Source of the DNA: an uncultured Chlorobiales bacterium
GTDB lineage: Bacteria > Bacteroidota > Chlorobiia > Chlorobiales > Thermochlorobacteraceae
Assembly (NCBI GenBank): GCA_938003965.1
Contig: CALKXI010000017.1
Location: forward strand, 1-39,303
Direction: 5' to 3'
Length of the DNA stretch: 39,303 nucleotides
The notes under the pieces are model-generated. The model searched no databases, was not told the origin of the DNA, and saw only the letters and a list, made by a program, of their open reading frames with translations. Of the stretch, positions 1-8,387 are shown in pieces. Position numbers and translations under genes: made by a program. The number at the start of each line of letters is the position of its first letter. Position 1 is the stretch's first letter.

Positions 1-819
1 TTTGCCGACCGCCTGACTGCAGTGCCCTATCGGGAAGTCAACCCAGTTACAACTGCTCCTTCACGCTTTAGAGACATCAGTTCAGGCTTGCTCACCGGAC
101 TTTTGGGTTTGAACTTCTACATCGGCGACTACACGCCGCCACCGCCACCACCGTCTCCGTCGGTCTCGTTTAGCGCAACGCCGACCTCGATTGACTCGGG
201 CAAATCGGCAACGCTTTCTTGGTCAGTGATGTTTGCTGACACGGTGATGCTCGATGGTCAAATGGTTGACACCGCAGGCACACGCACCGTTACGCCTGCC
301 AAAACGACCACCTACACGCTCACTGCGATTGGTAAAGGTGGCACGATTAACAGCACTGCGAGCGTAACGGTCATTCCACCGCCACCGCCACCACCACCAC
401 CACCGCCACCACCGCCACCACCAACGCTCAAAACACTTAAAGTTGGCGAAAAACTTGCATATAAAATCAACTTCGCCACAGGCAGCGCTAAAATTGACCC
501 AAGCGATTATGCGAAGTTAGATGAAATTGCATCTGAGCTTTTGGAACGTCCTAACATGGTGGTTGAAATTTCAGGACACACCGACAACGTCGGCAGTCCA
601 AAACGAAACCTTACGCTCTCACGCCAACGCGCACAAGCCATTAAGGCGTATCTTGTTCGCAAGAAAGTGCCTGCGCGCAATATGGTTGTTAGAGGTGCGG
701 GCGATAAAGAGCCTGTAGCGGATAACAGCACAGAAGTCGGTCGCGAACAAAATCGCCGCATCGAGTTCAAAGTGCTTCGCTTTATTGAACCTAAAGCGCC
801 GCGCAAAAAAGGTCGTTAG
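1..819 (+). CDS. OmpA-family outer-membrane protein, 5' truncated by the window
   Basis: The frame is open from base 1, so the gene begins upstream; the GTG at 22 is not a convincing start. The visible N-terminal residues, ending in LLGLNFYIG, look like the last strand of a beta-barrel. Next come a six-proline linker, an Ig-like domain of about 75 residues, an uninterrupted run of 16 prolines (bases 376-423) and a C-terminal OmpA/MotB peptidoglycan-binding domain. That domain carries the typical NFATGSAKI start, SGHTDNVGS and NLTLSRQRAQAIKAYL segments and the NRRIEF ending. The OmpA domain would anchor the outer membrane to peptidoglycan from the periplasm. A stem-loop terminator follows at 847-880. 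The OmpA assignment is firm; the barrel is inferred from a short remnant. Confidence 0.9.
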   Translation, partial: FADRLTAVPYREVNPVTTAPSRFRDISSGLLTGLLGLNFYIGDYTPPPPPPSPSVSFSATPTSIDSGKSATLSWSVMFADTVMLDGQMVDTAGTRTVTPAKTTTYTLTAIGKGGTINSTASVTVIPPPPPPPPPPPPPPPPTLKTLKVGEKLAYKINFATGSAKIDPSDYAKLDEIASELLERPNMVVEISGHTDNVGSPKRNLTLSRQRAQAIKAYLVRKKVPARNMVVRGAGDKEPVADNSTEVGREQNRRIEFKVLRFIEPKAPRKKGR

Positions 820-846
820 ACTCACTGAACAACTTTGAATGTCTGT

Positions 847-880
847 AAAAGGCGATTCACCCTCGAATCGCCTTTTCTTT
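847..880 (+). terminator. Rho-independent terminator of the OmpA-family gene
   Basis: A perfect 12-bp inverted repeat (847-858 with 865-876, core GGCGATTC/GAATCGCC) has a 6-nt loop. The 3' arm ends in TTTT and runs into TTTCTTTT, 28 nt after the stop codon at 819. Confidence 0.85.
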
Positions 881-1101
881 TCTCAAGAAGACAGCACGCA
901 GAGCGGCGAGCGAGAGATATTCTTTTCATTTGTGGGCGTCCTATTTAAGCCGTGTTCTACTAGAATGTGGTTCATGGTTTTTGTGTTAGATGTTAGAAAA
1001 ACATGTTAAATTTGACTTTTATCACTTGCGAGAAACGAATGAAGTCCGAACATTTTACATCTTATCTGTGATATAGTTATTTCTGTTTGACGGTTTCATT
1101 T
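881..1101. other. Intergenic region between the OmpA-family gene and the DUF5686 gene
   Basis: About 220 bases without a credible gene. The half nearer 1101 is AT-rich and probably holds the promoter of the DUF5686 gene. I find no convincing paired -35/-10 boxes, tRNA or strong hairpin. Confidence 0.5.
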
Positions 1102-3555
1102 ATGAACTGCTCTCGCATTTGCCTTGCTTTTTTTGTCGGTCTTTCACTGTTCTGCCTATCTCCCTTCGTGTTCGCACAGGATTCGCCACGTAAATTGCGC
1201 GTTATTTCAGGCGTTGTTATCGACGGCGAAGACCAACAGCCACTCCGTGCCGTGAAGGTAAAAGTTGCAGGTAAGAAAATCGGCACGCTGACCAGTATTG
1301 ACGGCAGGTTTCAACTCACGCTCGTTTCAGGCAAATACACGCTCACTTTCTCAATGGTTGGCTACGAAACAGAGACCGTCAATATCGATTTGACTGAATC
1401 CGACCAAACCATCAAGGTTATCTTAAAATCGCCAACCTTCAACACGGAGGAAGTCGCCGTGTTTGCCGAAGACCCCGGCGTTACGCTCATCAGAGAAGCC
1501 TTGAAGCGCAAGAAGCGTCAGCAAGAGATGCTTCAGAGTTATCGCTATATGCTTTACACGAAGTTCGTTGCCAGCACCGATTCCAGCACCGCCAATCGTT
1601 CTACGGCGAACACCGATACAACCATCGTGTCGATTTTTGAATCTTATTCAAAAGGCTATTACAAGAAGCCTGACAAGTATTACAATCAAATTATCCAACG
1701 TCGGCAAAGTGCCAATGTGCCGCAGTCGGCAAACTTCGTCGTCTTTGGAACGAATCTTAACGCCTACGACGATTTCATTGAGATTCTTGACCAGCCTATT
1801 GCCACGCCTTTTCACCCCGACGCCCTTGACTTTTACGACTTCACGCTTGGCAAGCGCATTGGGTCAGATTCTTCGCGCTTCATCCGCCGACTTTTTTTCA
1901 AGCCGAAAACGAATCAGCGCAAACTCTTCGAGGGCTATGTGGATATGGATATGGATAAAAACATTCCCTTGCAGCTTGAAATGAAGCCGAACCGCGCAGT
2001 CCGATTACCCTTTGATGCCGCATTGATTTATCGGCAGCAATTCGATGAATTCGAGAATTTCTACGTGATGCCTGTTGGCATGCAAATTCAAACGTCTGCT
2101 GAAGCCGCCGTGCTTTTTGTGATTGCGCCTCGCATTGACCTCGATATTGAAACCGTCGCTTACGATTATCACTTCAACGAAGTCTACCCTGATGAACTTT
2201 TCTTGCGACGGCGCGTCGATGTTAGCAAAACCGCCGATGTACTTGATTCGTCGTATTGGGGCACAAACGCTGTGCTTCCACTTCGTCCAGAGGAAGCCTA
2301 CGCTTATCGCGCGATTGAAATTGCTCAGGACAATCCCGATTCCGCTATCGGCATTGTGCTTTTCAACCGCTTGATTGCGCCTATCTCGCGAGCAATTCGC
2401 TTTCTGAACACAAAGCCCTTCACAGGAATCGAAGATTTATTTCACTACAACCGCGTGCAAGGCGCGTATCTCGGTTTGGGATTGGAGGAGCGATTTTGGG
2501 AACGCCTCGACGTCAGTGCCGCCTTCGGCTACGGCTTTTCCGACAAGCGCGGCAATTATGATTTGAAACTGCGATACATCGTTCGCGAACAGGAAGATAT
2601 TTTTCTCAACGCGACTGTTTATCGCCTCTTGCTCCGACGCGATAACCCCTACGTTGTTCGTCCACCGATTATTACCACGCTTTCGCTTCTTAACAAAAAC
2701 GATTACGGCGATTACTACTACGGCGACGGCTTCGAGCTTTCAGGCGAAATTGGATTCGGGCAACTCATCTACATTCAGCGCGACGACTTCATGCACCCGA
2801 CCATTTTCAAATTCTTTTTCCGAAATGAACTTCAAACTTCGGCACAAACCAACGCTACCTTTGCCTTTTTCGGTGGCGACCGCATCTTCCGCGAAAACCC
2901 CGCCATCTTCAGAGGGGTGATGCGCTCCTTTGGCTTTGACGCGCGCATCAATTATAGCCCCATCAGGCGCATTGCGAATTTTGGATTTCAATTCAAAGGC
3001 GAATTTTCTAAGCCAAGTTTGATTGCCAGCGACTTTGACTTCTCGCAGTATTTTGGCTCTCTACTTTGGCGCACGCGCACCCTTCCCCTGTGGCGAATAG
3101 ATTTGCGAGTGAGCGGCGGCTACGCCACAGGCAACGTGCCGCCACAACGCTTTTTTAGTTTGGAATCTGCGGTCGGCGGAACCGCGGCGGCAAGTGCGGG
3201 CGTCTTTCGGGGCATGCAAGTTAAAGAGTTTTATGGCGATAAATTTTTCGCGCTCTCGCTTGAGCATAACTTCGGCGAAATTATTCCCGGCGTTTTTCGC
3301 ATTCCCAACATTGCCTCTTTTGGCATTGAGTTTATCTTTCTCAGCGGAATCGGCTGGTCGGAGTTTTCACAGCGCACCCTCAATTACACACGCACCACGC
3401 TTCCAACCACAACGCTCACCAGCGAAAAGTGGTATTACGAAGTCGGTTTCGGCTTAAACCAAATTCTTATCATTTTGCGCACCGACTTCACGCTTCGGCT
3501 CTCGCAAACCCGTGCGCCGCAACTCTTCTTCACGATTTCCTCCGCCACGCTCTAA
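1102..3555 (+). CDS. DUF5686 outer-membrane protein with carboxypeptidase-like regulatory domain
   Basis: 817 residues from the ATG at 1102; the frame opens with a TTG at 1087, but ATG begins a clean signal peptide (MNCSRICLAFFVG... cleaved near VFAQ). Residues about 30-105 form a CarboxypepD_reg-like beta-sandwich (ISGVVIDGEDQQPLRAVKV ... SMVGYETETVNI). The rest is the long DUF5686 region, ending in strands rich in aromatic residues typical of an outer-membrane barrel. This architecture is widespread in Bacteroidota and Chlorobi and is of unknown biochemical function. There is no TonB plug signature, so it is not a normal TonB-dependent receptor. It has its own terminator at 3614-3637 and no co-directional partner nearby. 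Confidence 0.82.
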   Translation: MNCSRICLAFFVGLSLFCLSPFVFAQDSPRKLRVISGVVIDGEDQQPLRAVKVKVAGKKIGTLTSIDGRFQLTLVSGKYTLTFSMVGYETETVNIDLTESDQTIKVILKSPTFNTEEVAVFAEDPGVTLIREALKRKKRQQEMLQSYRYMLYTKFVASTDSSTANRSTANTDTTIVSIFESYSKGYYKKPDKYYNQIIQRRQSANVPQSANFVVFGTNLNAYDDFIEILDQPIATPFHPDALDFYDFTLGKRIGSDSSRFIRRLFFKPKTNQRKLFEGYVDMDMDKNIPLQLEMKPNRAVRLPFDAALIYRQQFDEFENFYVMPVGMQIQTSAEAAVLFVIAPRIDLDIETVAYDYHFNEVYPDELFLRRRVDVSKTADVLDSSYWGTNAVLPLRPEEAYAYRAIEIAQDNPDSAIGIVLFNRLIAPISRAIRFLNTKPFTGIEDLFHYNRVQGAYLGLGLEERFWERLDVSAAFGYGFSDKRGNYDLKLRYIVREQEDIFLNATVYRLLLRRDNPYVVRPPIITTLSLLNKNDYGDYYYGDGFELSGEIGFGQLIYIQRDDFMHPTIFKFFFRNELQTSAQTNATFAFFGGDRIFRENPAIFRGVMRSFGFDARINYSPIRRIANFGFQFKGEFSKPSLIASDFDFSQYFGSLLWRTRTLPLWRIDLRVSGGYATGNVPPQRFFSLESAVGGTAAASAGVFRGMQVKEFYGDKFFALSLEHNFGEIIPGVFRIPNIASFGIEFIFLSGIGWSEFSQRTLNYTRTTLPTTTLTSEKWYYEVGFGLNQILIILRTDFTLRLSQTRAPQLFFTISSATL

Positions 3556-3613
3556 TGCCGATGTATTTTTAGCACGATGCTGTTCCGAGCGCATGCTCGA
3601 AATCCAAAATAAA

Positions 3614-3641
3614 AAAGGCTCAATTTCTTGAGCCTTTGATA
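3614..3641. terminator. Bidirectional terminator between the convergent DUF5686 and nfu genes
   Basis: A perfect 10-bp stem (3614-3623 with 3628-3637, AAAGGCTCAA/TTGAGCCTTT) has a 4-nt loop. It is flanked by an A-run on the left (3608-3616) and T residues on the right, so it can work for both the plus gene ending at 3555 and the minus gene ending at 3664. Confidence 0.85.
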
Positions 3642-3663
3642 CATTTGACCTAAAGCCATATCG

Positions 3664-3960
3664 TTACATGATGGCTTCGACGCGCGTTACTTCAGGCACG
3701 GCACGCTTGATGGCTTGCTCAACACCTGCGCGCAAGGTCATGGTCGACATTGGGCATGAGCCGCATGCACCCACAAGACGCAGGTCGACTGATTTATCCG
3801 CGCGAATTCCGATAAGTTCGGCGTCGCCACCATCGGATTGCAAATACGGACGCACCATATCTAACGCTTCCTGCACTTTGGCATAAAGCGGGTCTGTTTT
3901 ATCCAAATACGGTTCTTGTGCGGTGGCTTCGTTTTGCACGATTTCGCTTTGTTCTTGCAT
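3664..3960 (-). CDS. nfu: NifU C-terminal-domain (Nfu) iron-sulfur cluster carrier
   Basis: 98 residues. The frame stays open further upstream, but that extension overlaps the mrp coding region, while the ATG at 3960 has a strong ribosome binding site (AAGGAG just upstream). Residues 25-98 are the Nfu domain: VQEALDMVRPYLQSDGGDAELIGI, then GACGSCPMSTMTLRAGVE with the cluster-binding Cys66 and Cys69. Nfu proteins carry a 4Fe-4S cluster on a dimer and pass it to target enzymes in the cytoplasm. It sits 55 nt downstream of mrp on the same strand, so the two are probably one Fe-S assembly operon. In a phototroph the clients would include reaction-centre and ferredoxin clusters, but that is inference. 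Confidence 0.93.
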   Translation of the reverse strand: MQEQSEIVQNEATAQEPYLDKTDPLYAKVQEALDMVRPYLQSDGGDAELIGIRADKSVDLRLVGACGSCPMSTMTLRAGVEQAIKRAVPEVTRVEAIM

Positions 3961-4015
3961 AACCACTCCTTTTTTTAAGGTTGAATGAAATGTGTTTAAG
4001 GTAGCAAAATTCTTA

Positions 4016-5104
4016 TCACAATTCAATCTCGACTTTTTGCGAGACCGCGCCTGCATTGTGAATAGCAATTTGTTGCGCCAACTTTTCAGCCGATTGCATG
4101 AAGAGTTTGGCTTGTTCAGATTCGGGATTGCGAATGACAATCGGCACGCCTTCGTCGCCGCCTTGACGCACTTCTTTTCCAAGCGGAATTTCACCTAAGA
4201 ATGGCAGATTGTATTCCGCCGCTAAGCGTCTGCCACCGCCTTCACCGAAAATGTATTCTTTTGTGCCGTCAGGCAAAAGGTAGTAGCTCATGTTCTCGAT
4301 CACACCGAGAATTGGCACTTTGACCGTTTCAAACATTGCGACGGCTTTGACCACATCGGCAAGCGCAACATCTTGCGGCGTTGTAACCACAACTGCGCCT
4401 GTCAGCGGCACCGATTGCGTCAAGGTCAGTTGAATGTCGCCTGTTCCCGGCGGCAGGTCAAAAATCAGGTAGTCGAGTTCGTTCCATTGAACATCGCTCA
4501 TGAATTGACGCAGTGCTGAAGAAATCATCGGTCCACGCCAAACGACAGCCGTTTTCGCATCGACCAAAAAGCCGATGGAAATCATCCTGACACCGTATTT
4601 CTCAATCGGAATTAGGGTTTTGCCGATAACCGCTGGCTTTTCATTTTTCAAGCCGAACATGGTTGGGATTGAGGGACCGTAAATATCGGCATCGATTAGC
4701 CCCACTCTTGCGCCGAGTTTGGCGAGCGCCACCGCAAGATTAACTGCAACAGTCGACTTGCCCACGCCCCCTTTGCCTGAACCAACTGCAATTAAGTTGC
4801 GCACCTTGGCAAGCGGATTGCCCGCTTGATTCGCGTTAGGATTTGATGTGGTTACATTCGCGGTCATTTCAACTGTTACTTCTTTGGCTTCCTTGATGAA
4901 ATGCCGAATGGCATTCATGCAGGCATTTTTGATGAGGTCTTTGAGCGGACATGCTGGCGTAGTCAGCACAACGGTAAAGGCGACATCGTTGCCTGAGATG
5001 CGAATATCTTTCACCATATTCAGCGAAACGATGTCCTTCCCCAAATCGGGCTCAATGACATTTCGAAGCGCATCCAGCACTTGACTTTGAGTAATGTTTG
5101 CCAT
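4016..5104 (-). CDS. mrp: Mrp/ApbC (NBP35-type) P-loop Fe-S cluster carrier ATPase
   Basis: 362 residues. Residues 1-80 are a MIP18/DUF59 domain. The deviant Walker A GKGGVGKS is at 110-117, followed by LIDADIYGPSIPTMFGL and the LIFDLPPGTGDIQLTL switch region, all diagnostic of Mrp. These ATPases deliver 4Fe-4S clusters to apo-proteins in the cytoplasm. The usual C-terminal CxxC after ENMSY is absent: the segment reads ENMSYYLLPDGTKEYIFGEGGG. The only cysteines I see are in the N-terminal domain (ACPLK and NACMN). The ribosome binding site is weak. It is directly upstream of nfu and co-directional with it. Confidence 0.94.
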   Translation of the reverse strand: MANITQSQVLDALRNVIEPDLGKDIVSLNMVKDIRISGNDVAFTVVLTTPACPLKDLIKNACMNAIRHFIKEAKEVTVEMTANVTTSNPNANQAGNPLAKVRNLIAVGSGKGGVGKSTVAVNLAVALAKLGARVGLIDADIYGPSIPTMFGLKNEKPAVIGKTLIPIEKYGVRMISIGFLVDAKTAVVWRGPMISSALRQFMSDVQWNELDYLIFDLPPGTGDIQLTLTQSVPLTGAVVVTTPQDVALADVVKAVAMFETVKVPILGVIENMSYYLLPDGTKEYIFGEGGGRRLAAEYNLPFLGEIPLGKEVRQGGDEGVPIVIRNPESEQAKLFMQSAEKLAQQIAIHNAGAVSQKVEIEL

Positions 5105-5186
5105 AAGAAATTGAGTTTAAGGATTGACGATGTTTTCAAATTTGCAAATGCTTTTCACTGCGTAGTCGTTTCCCAAGTTTCCATTC

Positions 5187-6320
5187 TCAAATAGGTTTTT
5201 CGTAGATGAGATACTCCTTGTAGGGCTTTGCGCCAATGGCTTCGCCGAGTTTCATCATTTGTGAATTGCTTTTGAGCACCCATGAAAGTTCTGCCGTGTT
5301 AAAGCCTTTTCGCAAGCCATTTTCAATGGTTGCCGCATGAAAGATGCTGTCTAATCCGCGATTGCGATATTCAGGCAACACGCCCATAATGATAGTTCGA
5401 ATGGTTTTAATTTTACGCGAATACCACAAAAATTTAATCAACCCCAATGGCGTGAAAGGATTGCCATTTACGTGTTTGAGCGCGACATTCACATCGGGAA
5501 GTGAGATAGAGCATCCAATCGGCTCGCCTTTTTCGTTCTCCAAAATGTAGAGCAAATCTTCGTCAGCAATTTGTTTGAGGTCAGCGGCAAGTTGCATGAA
5601 TGATTTTTCCGTGAATGGCACGAAGCCCCAATTTTTTTCCCAGGCGGCGTTGTAGAGTTTGAAGAGAATTTTGGCTTCGTCTTGCCACTGTTTAAGTCGC
5701 ACCTTACGCAGTTTCACCTTGTAGCGTTGTGTTAAACTATCCGCAAGGCGTTTGAGGCGCGGATAATCAATCGTGGTTTGATCGACAATAAACGCCACAA
5801 GTTCCTGCACCACTTCGAAGCCGTAGTGCTTGCAGAGGTCGTGGTAGTAAGGTGGGTTGTAGGTCATCAAAAAAACAGGAGGCGAGTCATAGCCTTTGGC
5901 GAGCATGCCGAGTTGGTCGTTCATGGAGGGCGAAATCGGTCCGCGCATGGCGTTTAAGCCTTTGGCGGAAAGCCACGCTTTTGCCGCATCAAATAAGGCT
6001 GTTGCAACTTCTTTGTCGTTCATGCACTCAAAAAATCCCCAAAAGCCAACCTTGTCGTGATGCGTTTCGTTGTGCCGATAATTGACCGTAGCCGTAATTG
6101 TGCCGACCATTTCGCCTTCTTTCCAAGCCGTGAAGCAAGCACGCTCGGCATGTTCCCAAAGCGGATAGCGCGACGTGTCGAGCGTTTTTTCGTAGTCAGC
6201 AATCAGGGGCGGCACCCAGTATTTGTTCAGTTCTGGATTGCGTCGGTAAATTTTCCACGCAAATTTGATATACTCTCGAATCTCTTTTTTCGTTTTGGCT
6301 TCTCGAATTTTTATTGGCAT
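5187..6320 (-). CDS. GNAT-fold acyltransferase-like protein
   Basis: 377 residues from the ATG at 6320 (MPIKIREAKTKKEI). An upstream in-frame start near 6401 would overlap the divergent lipoprotein gene and add a non-conserved tail, so it is not used. The protein resembles a long Bacteroidota/Chlorobi GNAT group with an N-terminal region rich in aromatic and charged residues and a C-terminal GNAT half (IGCSISLPDVN, then IIMGVLPEYRNRGLDSIF, in which the PEYRNRG segment would hold the acetyl-CoA pyrophosphate). The substrate is unknown. It follows mrp/nfu in strand but lies upstream, with an 82-nt gap to mrp, so co-transcription is possible. Confidence 0.75.
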   Translation of the reverse strand: MPIKIREAKTKKEIREYIKFAWKIYRRNPELNKYWVPPLIADYEKTLDTSRYPLWEHAERACFTAWKEGEMVGTITATVNYRHNETHHDKVGFWGFFECMNDKEVATALFDAAKAWLSAKGLNAMRGPISPSMNDQLGMLAKGYDSPPVFLMTYNPPYYHDLCKHYGFEVVQELVAFIVDQTTIDYPRLKRLADSLTQRYKVKLRKVRLKQWQDEAKILFKLYNAAWEKNWGFVPFTEKSFMQLAADLKQIADEDLLYILENEKGEPIGCSISLPDVNVALKHVNGNPFTPLGLIKFLWYSRKIKTIRTIIMGVLPEYRNRGLDSIFHAATIENGLRKGFNTAELSWVLKSNSQMMKLGEAIGAKPYKEYLIYEKPI

Positions 6321-6370
6321 TTTAGGCGTTAATTTTTGAGAGGCGAATATACTTGAATCGTTATCGCCAA

Positions 6371-6973
6371 ATGAAATGTATCGGGGTCTTGCTTCTCGCA
6401 ACTAGTCTGAATGGGTGCAATCTCTTTACGCCACGCGAGCCTGAACCGCCGACCATCAGCGGCGGCGGGCAGTTTTTGTGGCAAGTCCCTACACAGCCTG
6501 AAATTCTTTTCGTCAATTTGAGCCATGCGTTTGCTTCGCTGAATCCGATTGATTATACGCGCTCATTTTCGCCTGTTCCTACAACCGATAACCTCGTTGG
6601 CATTACCTTCACCTTTATACCGACGCCTGAAACGGCGGCACAAGCGGCAGGACTTTTTGCAAACTGGGATATTTTTTCTGAGCGACGGTTTTTTGAAAAC
6701 TTTCGCAATCAAGTTGCACCACGAACCTCGCCTGCTTTCACGATTACAATTACCGAACGGCTCATCGTCTCGCAACGCGAACAGCAACTTGCCATCGTTT
6801 ATCGCTTGCAAGCCACATACACGAATCAAAATCTCGCCTCGATTTGCGAAGGTCAATCGCAGCTCATCATCAAGCAATCAGAGCAGGGATTTTGGTATAT
6901 CGAATCGTGGCGCGATTTTCGGCGGGAAATTCCTTTTACAATTAGCGAACTCAAACGCTTGTTGATTAACTAA
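6371..6973 (+). CDS. Predicted lipoprotein with NTF2/SnoaL-like fold (first of tandem pair)
   Basis: 200 residues from the ATG at 6371; a TTG at 6353 is in frame, but the ATG gives a compact lipoprotein signal. The signal MKCIGVLLLATSLNGC has a lipobox (LNGC) with Cys16 as lipid attachment. The mature part is alpha/beta in pattern with FTFIP, FFENFRNQ and a C-terminal GFWYIESWRDF. It aligns by eye with the next gene, which starts 2 nt after its stop, so the two are a translationally linked tandem pair. The precise function is not recognised. It is probably attached to the outer or inner membrane facing the periplasm. Confidence 0.7.
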   Translation: MKCIGVLLLATSLNGCNLFTPREPEPPTISGGGQFLWQVPTQPEILFVNLSHAFASLNPIDYTRSFSPVPTTDNLVGITFTFIPTPETAAQAAGLFANWDIFSERRFFENFRNQVAPRTSPAFTITITERLIVSQREQQLAIVYRLQATYTNQNLASICEGQSQLIIKQSEQGFWYIESWRDFRREIPFTISELKRLLIN

Positions 6974-6975
6974 AG

Positions 6976-7476
6976 ATGAAGATTTTATTGATTGCCACTT
7001 GTTTGTCGATTTGGTTTTTAGGATGCACCAATCCATTTGCACCCGCATTGGATAAGAGCAACCGCATCGGTGCAGGTGCAGGCGACTTGCGCACGATTGA
7101 CGGCTTTTTCCAAACCTTTCGCTATGCTTACCTCACACGCGATACCACGCTCTACGGTCAACTTGTCTCTGATAATTTCCAATTCACTTTCACGAACACA
7201 CAAAACCAAGAGACTTGGGCGCGCGACGTCGAAATACGCACGACCAACGGGCTTTTCCGCCATTGTGAACTCTTGGACTTACAGTGGAATAGCATCGTCT
7301 TTCAAAGCGGCACTGACGACAGCACCCAAGCCGAAGTCTGGCGAACTTTCTTCTTGCGATTCGGATTCAGTGCAACCAATACCCAAGAACTTCAAGGACA
7401 AGCGCGACTGATTCTTACTCGCAACGCACCGACTGCCCCATGGCAAATGTCGCGTTGGGACGATTTCAGCCAGTAA
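6976..7476 (+). CDS. Predicted lipoprotein with NTF2/SnoaL-like fold (second of tandem pair)
   Basis: 166 residues. The signal is MKILLIATCLSIWFLGC with Cys17 as the likely lipidated residue. The mature part has FRYAYLTRDTTLYGQL, FQFTFTN, a Trp-centred helix, then a strand-rich C-terminal half ending APWQMSRWDDFSQ. The order of motifs (Y..L then FTF, W..E, ..TN..L.GQ..LI, W...W.DF) is shared with the upstream gene, so they look like diverged duplicates. It begins 2 nt after the previous stop. No enzyme motif is visible and no function is assigned. Confidence 0.7.
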   Translation: MKILLIATCLSIWFLGCTNPFAPALDKSNRIGAGAGDLRTIDGFFQTFRYAYLTRDTTLYGQLVSDNFQFTFTNTQNQETWARDVEIRTTNGLFRHCELLDLQWNSIVFQSGTDDSTQAEVWRTFFLRFGFSATNTQELQGQARLILTRNAPTAPWQMSRWDDFSQ

Positions 7477-7513
7477 TCCCCAAAGCACATCTGTTTTCTG
7501 CTCTTGCAGTGCT

Positions 7514-8347
7514 TCACTTTATTGCGGTCCGAATTTCGTAAATGACAAGGAGCGAACGCGATTCGACTTTTGAGAAGCCTGCTTCGCGCATCAGGTCTAA
7601 CAGGTTGCTTGCGAGAAATTGGTCAGCATAAGGTTCAAGGAAAAGCGCAGCACTGATGTTGCCGCCCAGTTTAGCGAAGGGGTCGCCTTGTGCTCCATCG
7701 AAGACAACGAATTTTCCGTTCGGCTTCAAGATGCGGCGCGCTTCTTTCATAATGTTCAATGCCGCATCAAGCGGCGTTTCGTGAAAGAGTAGTGAAGCGG
7801 TTACAGCATCAAACGAATTATCGTCAAAGGGCAAGGCTTCGGCATTGGCGTGAACGAAGGCGATGTTTGAGAGCGATTTTGCTTTGAGCTGCGCAGCAAA
7901 CACCATGTAGGGCGAAAGGTCAACGCCTGTTATGTGTGCGTTTGTCAATCGTGAGGCGATTGCACGTGTAGCCGTGCCTGTGCCGCATCCTAAATCGAGC
8001 ACGGTTTTTGCGTCAGTTGGAATGGCCGCAGCCGTTTCTTCGCGCAAGAAGGTTTCGTTGGGAACGAGAATTTGCTTGGTAATTGGGTCGTAAGTGATGG
8101 CAGCATCTTTGTTGAGGTATCCGCCGTCGACGCTGTGAAAATCTTGTTTGTAATAATCGGGATAAGTTACGGCGGGGTTAGCGAGTTTATCGCCTTCGGC
8201 TTGAACATCGACGCCGTCGAAGATGCGTTCGGTGAGTAGTGGACGAAGCCATGTTTCGTTGGATTGCAAGAACTTCACAATCCCTTGTTGCAGCGGCGAG
8301 AGCGCAAGTTTCATACTTTTATCGAAGTTTAGGTTGAATGCCATCAT
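7514..8347 (-). CDS. Class I SAM-dependent methyltransferase (type 11), last gene of chlorosome cluster
   Basis: 277 residues from the ATG at 8347; a second ATG at 8344 and a TTG at 8374 are alternatives. A GGGG stretch just before the ATGs favours 8344 or 8347. The catalytic domain has motif I VLDLGCGTGTATRAIA, then ITGVDLSPYM, NAEALPFDDNSFDAVT and ARRILKPNGKFVVFDGA. About 115 residues precede the SAM domain and probably form a helical cap for the substrate. It is not recognisable as BchM or BchU. Its place 40 nt downstream of an ArsA-type ATPase in the csmA cluster suggests a pigment, quinone or lipid substrate, but the sequence does not show which. Confidence 0.85.
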   Translation of the reverse strand: MMAFNLNFDKSMKLALSPLQQGIVKFLQSNETWLRPLLTERIFDGVDVQAEGDKLANPAVTYPDYYKQDFHSVDGGYLNKDAAITYDPITKQILVPNETFLREETAAAIPTDAKTVLDLGCGTGTATRAIASRLTNAHITGVDLSPYMVFAAQLKAKSLSNIAFVHANAEALPFDDNSFDAVTASLLFHETPLDAALNIMKEARRILKPNGKFVVFDGAQGDPFAKLGGNISAALFLEPYADQFLASNLLDLMREAGFSKVESRSLLVIYEIRTAIK

Positions 8348-8387
8348 AACCCCTAAACCTTGTTGAGCGTTCAACCTTGCTAGCAGC

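Noticed and set aside
3961-4194. N-terminal extension of the Nfu frame
   Set aside because: It overlaps mrp in another frame and has no family match; the ATG at 3960 has a strong ribosome binding site.
7477-7513. Terminator between the second lipoprotein and the methyltransferase
   Set aside because: A 6-bp inverted repeat (AAGCAC/GTGCTT) has a loop of about 20 nt and no T-run, so it is too weak to call.
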